Shown here: piece by piece, positions 60,370 to 64,000 of the stretch | Position numbering within the stretch: position 1 is the stretch's first letter | Layout: each line of letters begins with the position of its first letter | Origin: Pseudoflavonifractor sp. An85 | GTDB taxonomy: Bacteria > Bacillota > Clostridia > Oscillospirales > Oscillospiraceae | Assembly (NCBI RefSeq): GCF_002161235.1 | Contig: NZ_NFHE01000003.1 | Coordinates: 89,936-153,935 of the forward strand | DNA: 64,000 nt | Reading direction: 5' to 3' | Position numbers and translations under genes: made by a program | Notes under the pieces: generated by a model | Told to the model about the DNA's origin: nothing | What the model saw: the letters and a program-made list of their open reading frames with translations, nothing else | Database searches by the model: none

Positions 60370-60624
60370 ATACGATCATCCTCTGCTTTTTTACAGTAAA
60401 TTCGAATTGCCCATAAACGTACACAATCACTGGATTTTACGCATTTGTGAGCGCTTTTCTATTGGATAATAGAGACACATTTCCATTTTAGTGATGCTTC
60501 CTATGCATTATGTGTAGCCGTGATATAGGACTCAGGTTTTCTAAAATCTTAAGTACTTTTTTTATTAAAAACTATTTATTTTATGATACGACACAATATC
60601 TGATTTTTCAATATGCACACATCA
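60370..60624. other. AT-rich leader and promoter region of the four-gene operon
   Basis: No gene. The region is strikingly AT-rich with T- and A-runs near 60530-60600. A good -35/-10 pair could not be fixed; TTGTGT and several TATTAT-like boxes exist on the minus strand. The operon leader may exceed 100 bases. Confidence 0.4.
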
Positions 60625-60670
60625 GGCTGTATTCTTTGATTAGGCGTGCTAAAACCTGTTACGCCTGAGG
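60625..60670. repeat. Junction repeat, copy D
   Basis: GGCTGTATTCTTTGATTAGG then CGTGCTAAAACC and TACGCCTGAGG. It aligns with copy E (19697-19738) over its whole length and with copies A-C over the first half, and lies about 300 bases inside the right attachment site. Confidence 0.55.
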
Positions 60671-60730
60671 GGCAGAAATGGCTTGCATTCAGGCTTCGCC
60701 AGAGGTACAATACCCCAACCTCCGAACATG

Positions 60731-60793
60731 AAAAAGAGCCCTTCTGGACAGGCGGCGGCAGCGGATGCCGCGCCTGGTCAAGAAGGGCTCTTT
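60731..60793. terminator. Large hairpin, right end of the element
   Basis: AAAGAGCCCTTCT pairs exactly with AGAAGGGCTCTTT around an inner GGC/GCC-rich loop; T-run after the 3' arm. It would insulate the element from the host gene side. Confidence 0.7.
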
Positions 60794-60812
60794 GACCACA
60801 TGTTTGACCACA
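60792..60812 (+). repeat. Third copy of the right-end direct repeat
   Basis: GACCACATGTTTGACCAC, the same 18 bases that end both tRNA scars (near 14177 and 14360), lies here 114 bases before the right core. Its repeated GACCACA/TGACCACA halves could be integrase arm sites. Confidence 0.6.
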
Positions 60813-60926
60813 GACAGCGTCGGAGCACTCGGAAACAGTGGAATTAAGAGTGTAAAAGAGTGAGTGAAATGTAGCGAAAATGGTTAAAAACCATTAGAAA
60901 GTAGCAGAAAAAATTTAGTTCAACCG

Positions 60927-60971
60927 TTTGGGAGCAGGATGTCGGGAGTTCGAGTCTCTCCACTCGGACCA
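60927..60971 (+). other. Right attachment site (attR) with a displaced tRNA-Pro 3' half
   Basis: TTTGGGAGCAGGATGTCG (identical to attL) continues into GGGAGTTCGAGTCTC, a proper T arm, and CACTCGGACCA, the tRNA 3' end. No 5' half precedes it, so it cannot be a tRNA by itself. It would complete the 5' halves at 14031, 14213 or 14396, which supports its being the old chromosomal 3' half. Confidence 0.75.
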
Positions 60972-61008
60972 ACAACGGAGTAAAGCGAGCTTTACTCCGT
61001 TGTTTTTT
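60971..61008 (+). terminator. Original tRNA-Pro terminator
   Basis: AACAACGGAGTAAAG and its complement, a 15-bp stem with TTTTTT after it, directly after the tRNA 3' half. Confidence 0.9.
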
Positions 61009-61156
61009 ATAATACAAAATTTGATATTTGCTAACTTTCCCGTTTTCTTTTCCCAAACTGGACCCGCTGCGCTGGGTGTCGGTTTGGTTTTCTTTTTGTA
61101 AACGAAGAATCCCTAACCGCTCCCTATTGGAAAAGATTCTCTCCATTTACCGCAGA

Positions 61157-61771
61157 CTATATGGAAAACACAAAAAAGGCACACATATTGTACAGAAAAT
61201 GGGTCATCGAGCAGAGATAATAGGGACACCCAATCTTGCTTCGTTTGATTGCAAAGGCGTATACACTAAAAACGAAGGAAATCACTGTTTGCTTGATGAT
61301 TCCACCTGTGACAAAGTGCAGCAGGGCAAACAACAGGGAGGCAATCACGATGGGCCCCCACCTATTCCTCATGTTTGCATGCAGCCACTCGTACAGATAA
61401 AATCGAAACAGAGCTTCCTCAGAAAATGCGACAACAAGCTGCAACACCAAAAGCAGAACCAGCTGACTGATGCGAATGCGATACGGCGGAAAAAGCGATA
61501 CCTCTCCAAACACAAAGAAAAACAAAACCACCGCTGCTGCAAACAACAGCGCAAGTCCCGCTGCACTCAGCACCGTTTTCACCGAAAACCCCTGGGGCGT
61601 TCGGATGTCGATATCAAAGTCCTGTTTGAGATAGGCAACCGACATCCACAGAATCAAACCGTTGTAAATGAACGATACGCCATAGGGAATCTCCCCCACA
61701 GCCAGATTCACCAGTAAAACAACAACCACTACAACGGTAAGATTCAGGATATGGTTCTCTCTGCGATCCAT
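61157..61771 (-). CDS. CPBP-family intramembrane metalloprotease
   Basis: A 204-residue membrane protein with about six to eight hydrophobic helices. The Abi/CPBP motifs are AFSEEALFRFYLYEWL (EExxxR) and LLFALLHFVTGG (conserved His), and MTHFLYNM near the end. Family members are Rce1-like proteases, some for bacteriocin maturation or immunity; the substrate here is unknown. ATG at 61771 follows GGAGGAGTGA. It lies outside the right attachment site, thus is counted as host sequence. Confidence 0.85.
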   Translation of the reverse strand: MDRRENHILNLTVVVVVVLLVNLAVGEIPYGVSFIYNGLILWMSVAYLKQDFDIDIRTPQGFSVKTVLSAAGLALLFAAAVVLFFFVFGEVSLFPPYRIRISQLVLLLVLQLVVAFSEEALFRFYLYEWLHANMRNRWGPIVIASLLFALLHFVTGGIIKQTVISFVFSVYAFAIKRSKIGCPYYLCSMTHFLYNMCAFFVFSI

Positions 61772-61836
61772 CGTATCACTCCTCCCCCTGGGCAATTCTC
61801 AACGGGTCAAGGGCATGGGTATGCCCTGCCCCACGT

Positions 61837-61900
61837 TTATTTTACGGGATATGGCTTGCTGTTGTTGGTTCGTCCTAGGATGCAGTCGGTGGACAACTTA
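61837..61900 (-). pseudogene. C-terminal fragment of an XRE repressor
   Basis: Minus strand codes KLSTDCILGRTNNSKPYPVK and stop, nearly identical to the last residues (STDYILGRTNNSKPYDVK) of the small XRE repressor at 17779. The rest of the gene is missing. It suggests that an older related element once ended or recombined here. Confidence 0.7.
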
Positions 61901-61931
61901 AACTTTTTCAAACGCTCAACCAGATTGGTAC

Positions 61932-62312
61932 TCAGATGTCCTTGAGCCTCATCAATATCTCCACATCCGCCGGACAAAACTCATATTGGTCAATCTCATC
62001 TACCGTGATCCACCGGATATCGTTGTGCTCCAACTTCTGGGGCACCCCTTCCTGGATGGTAGCATGAAACAAAGTCAAATGGACCGTCAAATCCGGGTAT
62101 TCATGGGTCACGTCCATGAATACCTCCCCCACATTCAGAGTGATGGCCAGCTCCTCCTGGCACTCCCGGATGAGTGCCTGTTCTTTCGTCTCCCCTGGCT
62201 CCACTTTCCCGCCTACAAACTCCCACAGGAGGCCTCTGGCCTTGTGGGCCAGACGCTGGCAGATCATAAACTTGTTCTTGTCCCAAATCAGGGCTGCTAC
62301 TACTTCGGTCAT
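61932..62312 (-). CDS. MutT-like Nudix hydrolase, stand-alone copy
   Basis: A 126-residue Nudix protein with GGKVEPGETKEQALI and RECQEELAITL. It differs from the element-borne protein at 45374 at only about a dozen or so positions, and its promoter region is also alike. Here there is no helicase, MazG or nuclease next to it. It probably cleans oxidised or unusual nucleoside triphosphates. Being outside attR, it is either the ancestor or a leftover of the element gene. Confidence 0.9.
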   Translation of the reverse strand: MTEVVAALIWDKNKFMICQRLAHKARGLLWEFVGGKVEPGETKEQALIRECQEELAITLNVGEVFMDVTHEYPDLTVHLTLFHATIQEGVPQKLEHNDIRWITVDEIDQYEFCPADVEILMRLKDI

Positions 62313-62372
62313 ATCGCTATCTCTCCACTTGCATCTTTATTTTTCTCATAATTGAACTACATCTGCAAATTT

Positions 62373-62401
62373 AGTATAACTGACTTTCCAAAATTCAACA
62401 A
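62373..62401 (-). promoter_or_regulatory. Promoter of the stand-alone Nudix gene
   Basis: TTGTTG (62396-62401), 17-bp spacer and TATACT (62373-62378) on the minus strand; flanks match the promoter at 48960-48988. Confidence 0.65.
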
Positions 62402-62511
62402 GTTTTTTCCTGTTCTTTATGCACTGGCCTAGATAAAAAAGATGGAATACAATTTAAAAGTTCCAGAAATAGCTACTATTTTTCACTGAGTTTACCGCAA
62501 CGCTCCCCGTC

Positions 62512-62540
62512 TTGACCGACTCCTCGTACCATGCTACAAT
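62512..62540 (+). promoter_or_regulatory. Promoter of the DUF3089 lipoprotein
   Basis: TTGACC (62512-62517), 17-bp spacer, TACAAT (62535-62540). Transcription would start near 62547, giving a leader of about 75 bases that contains the long hairpin. Confidence 0.75.
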
Positions 62541-62558
62541 TTTTCCAAGTCCATAGAA

Positions 62559-62602
62559 CTTACGGTGGTCTGCCCTTCCACATAAGAACAGACCACCGTA
62601 AG
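62559..62602 (+). promoter_or_regulatory. Leader hairpin before the DUF3089 gene
   Basis: CTTACGGTGGTCTG and its exact complement (14 bp, 16-base loop) lie at the 5' end of the predicted message, 18 bases before the start codon. It could stabilise the message or regulate it. Confidence 0.55.
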
Positions 62603-62620
62603 CCAAAGAAGGGTTTGCCC

Positions 62621-63610
62621 ATGAAAAAGAAGATGACAGCACTGGTTCTTGCGTTGCTCTTGGTATTCGCCTTGACTGGGTGCCAAACGAACCGCGAGCC
62701 ATCCTCCATGTACGCCCAAGCAGAAAACTGGGCCTATCTGGAGACAGATAAAACTGCTACAGCAGATGTATTCTTTATCTGTCCCACCGTCTACGGCGGC
62801 GAAGACGACCAATTCCATATGTCCATGGACGACGAGGCAACCAAGGCTGCCTTCCTGGGTGCCACCAATATGGAAAAGGGCATTTACGACCAGGATGCCC
62901 GATTCTTCGCCCCCTACTATCGCCAGGTTGGGCTGAATGTCTATGAATTGCCCGTGGAAGAACGGGAGACCTATCTGTCCACAGCCTATGAGGATGTCAA
63001 AGATGCCTTTACCTATTATTTGGAGCATTACAACGATGGTCAGCCCATCATTCTGGCCGGGTTTTCCCAGGGCGCTGACATGAGCCTCCGCCTGTTGAAG
63101 GACTGCTTTGCCGATGAAGATGTCAACGACTTATTGGTAGCCTGCTACGCCATTGGTTGGAGCATCACCGAGGAGGAGTTGGAGGAGTATCCCCACCTTC
63201 AATTCGCCACCGGGGAAGACGACACCGGTGTGATTGTATCTTTCAACAGTGAAGCGGAAACTGTCACCGACTCTCTGATGATTCCCAGCGATACCACAAC
63301 ACTGGCCATCAATCCGCTGAACTGGAAAACCGACAGCACCCCCGCTGGGAAAGAGGAAAATCTGGGCGCCTGCTTTACCGACTACGACGGAAACATCGGC
63401 ACTGAAATTCCTCAGCTCACCGGAGCCTATATTGACCCGGTGCGAGGCGCTCTGAAAGTAACCGATGTGACCCCGGAGGAATATCCTCCTGTGCTGTCCA
63501 TCTTTTCCGACGGAGTGTACCACCTGTACGACTACCAGTTCTTCTACCGCAATTTGAAGGAAAACGTGCAGGTTCGGCTGGATGTCTATCTGGCACAGCG
63601 AGCAGCTTAA
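62621..63610 (+). CDS. DUF3089-family lipoprotein (alpha/beta-hydrolase fold)
   Basis: A 329-residue exported lipoprotein: signal peptide LALLLVFALTGCQT with lipobox Cys, then DUF3089: ADVFFICPTVYGG, the nucleophile elbow IILAGFSQGADMSL with Ser, and later Asp and His candidates. DUF3089 is a lipase-like alpha/beta hydrolase with unknown substrate. ATG at 62621 follows AGAAGGG; the longer upstream frame is translated from the leader hairpin and is not real. Single gene with promoter and hairpin. Confidence 0.85.
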   Translation: MKKKMTALVLALLLVFALTGCQTNREPSSMYAQAENWAYLETDKTATADVFFICPTVYGGEDDQFHMSMDDEATKAAFLGATNMEKGIYDQDARFFAPYYRQVGLNVYELPVEERETYLSTAYEDVKDAFTYYLEHYNDGQPIILAGFSQGADMSLRLLKDCFADEDVNDLLVACYAIGWSITEEELEEYPHLQFATGEDDTGVIVSFNSEAETVTDSLMIPSDTTTLAINPLNWKTDSTPAGKEENLGACFTDYDGNIGTEIPQLTGAYIDPVRGALKVTDVTPEEYPPVLSIFSDGVYHLYDYQFFYRNLKENVQVRLDVYLAQRAA

Positions 63611-63670
63611 CTGTGTATTCCAACTATGCTATATGAAGGGCCTGTTGCAAAATAGGCCAGAACAACAAAA

Positions 63671-63708
63671 CGAGAGGCTAACCTTTTTGGGGGTTGGCCT
63701 CTCGTTTC
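63671..63708 (+). terminator. Hairpin inside the IS left end
   Basis: CGAGAGGCTAACC pairs with GGTTGGCCTCTCG (one wobble), then TTTCATTTG. Such insulators near IS ends protect transposase from outside transcription. Confidence 0.6.
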
Positions 63709-63728
63709 ATTTGCTTTACAATTTGTTT

Positions 63729-64000
63729 GTGGAGACAAATTATAACAAGCAAGATCAGTGTACCGTATATGAGTGCCACGGTCAACTGGTATTTGCATTG
63801 AACTCACAAAAAATATTACCGGAGAACGCACCCGTCCGACTGGCAAGTGCCCAGCTTGAGGAACTGGATTACAGGAAACTATATCGCACCTATTCGTCCA
63901 GAGGACGGAAATCGGCAGTGGAACCACGGGTGATGTTCAAGGTAATTGTCTACGGGTATCTGTGTGGCATCTACTCCAGCCGGAAGCTGGAAGAGGCGTG
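63729..64000 (+). CDS. IS1182-family transposase, N-terminal part
   Basis: The frame QKILPENAPVRLASAQLEEL, then YRKLYRTYSSRGRKSAVEPR and VMFKVIVYGYLCGIYSSRKL is the standard amino terminus (DUF772) of IS1182/ISL-type DDE transposases. It continues past base 64000, so catalytic residues are not visible. The GTG at 63729 is the earliest start in frame and has no good ribosome-binding site, usual for IS genes. Part of the insertion sequence that begins at 63638. Confidence 0.8.
   Translation, partial: METNYNKQDQCTVYECHGQLVFALNSQKILPENAPVRLASAQLEELDYRKLYRTYSSRGRKSAVEPRVMFKVIVYGYLCGIYSSRKLEEA

Larger units (their letters stand above)
14445..60944. mobile_element. Composite integrative element of about 46.5 kb in tRNA-Pro
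   Basis: Bounded by an 18-bp direct repeat: attL in the intact tRNA-Pro and attR beside a displaced tRNA 3' half. It holds tyrosine integrases, an excisionase-like and a replication-initiator-like gene, many regulators, and three AT-richer defence modules. No conjugation genes (relaxase, coupling protein, VirB4) were seen, so if mobile it would need a helper. The integrases lie mid-element rather than by an end, so it may be nested elements or a decayed chimera; the outer boundary is an inference from the repeats. Confidence 0.6.
63638..64000 (+). mobile_element. Left end of an IS1182-like insertion sequence, cut by the window edge
   Basis: GGGCCTGTTGCAAAATAGG looks like the terminal inverted repeat of this family, followed after about 90 bases by the transposase frame. 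The other end is outside the window, so length and target duplication cannot be checked. Confidence 0.65.

Noticed and set aside
14445..60944. Conjugative element
   Set aside because: No relaxase, coupling protein or VirB4-type ATPase could be found on either strand.
60844..61146. 100-residue frame over the right attachment site (RVERLELPTSCSQT)
   Set aside because: Antisense of the tRNA 3' half and terminator; same false pattern.
63607..63927. 106-residue minus-strand frame at the right edge
   Set aside because: Antisense of the IS1182-like transposase start and IS end.

Overview
The window looks like a spore-forming, gut-type Clostridia chromosome, most like the Oscillospiraceae (Flavonifractor/Lawsonibacter-like). 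This rests on GC-rich coding, spoVB- and SpoVAC-type sporulation genes, a fucO-type lactaldehyde reductase, a TetM-like GTPase fused to a YacP-type NYN nuclease domain, and an abundance of XRE, MerR and WYL regulators. The species is inferred; no rRNA is present.

Bases 1-14030 are ordinary core genome: fucO (partial), a PflX-like radical SAM protein, mutY, a class I amidotransferase, spoVB, an ADP-ribose-type Nudix hydrolase, a DUF815 AAA ATPase, the TetM-NYN protein, spoVAC, hemW, a hemolysin III/PAQR membrane protein and a TrmB-GNAT fusion. Several carry clear sigma-A promoters with 17-bp spacers and strong intrinsic terminators.

A tRNA-Pro(TGG) gene at 14396-14471 marks an integration hotspot. 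Two partial copies of its 5' half lie just upstream at 182-183 bp spacing. An 18-bp stretch of the anticodon arm, followed by a different tRNA 3' half, recurs at 60927. The interval of about 46.5 kb between them is read here as a composite integrative element. Its left part (14.5-26.4 kb) holds XRE regulators, an XRE/Fic pair, a WYL regulator with small stress-type proteins, a MerR/TipAS regulator, and a macro-domain/VWA pair. The recombination and replication core (26.4-31.4 kb) has two tandem tyrosine integrases, a DUF6809-like protein, an RHH-like protein, a replication initiator and an AlpA-like excisionase.

The right part (33-60.4 kb) is a DNA-defence island in three blocks on the minus strand. 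(1) A WYL regulator and a two-gene helicase-nuclease/Argonaute-like pair match DdmD/DdmE plasmid defence in size and layout. (2) An eight-gene, overlap-coupled operon encodes a PLD-DUF3427 helicase, a MutT-like Nudix, a MazG-like hydrolase, a PD-(D/E)XK nuclease, a nuclease-helicase, a possible uracil-DNA-glycosylase-like protein, an SGNH hydrolase and a rhodanese lipoprotein. (3) An overlap-coupled four-gene operon has a 1753-residue DUF1998 helicase and three proteins I do not recognise; it is Druantia/DISARM-like in flavour but matches no described operon that I can recall, and is the best candidate for an undescribed system. A short intergenic repeat recurs at module junctions (19.7, 33.0, 33.9, 40.5 and 60.6 kb), suggesting cassette-wise assembly.

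Beyond the right boundary are a CPBP protease, a fragment of an XRE repressor and a standalone Nudix gene that are paralogous to element genes, a DUF3089 lipoprotein with a leader hairpin, and the start of an IS1182-like insertion sequence running off the window. No CRISPR array or rRNA was seen.
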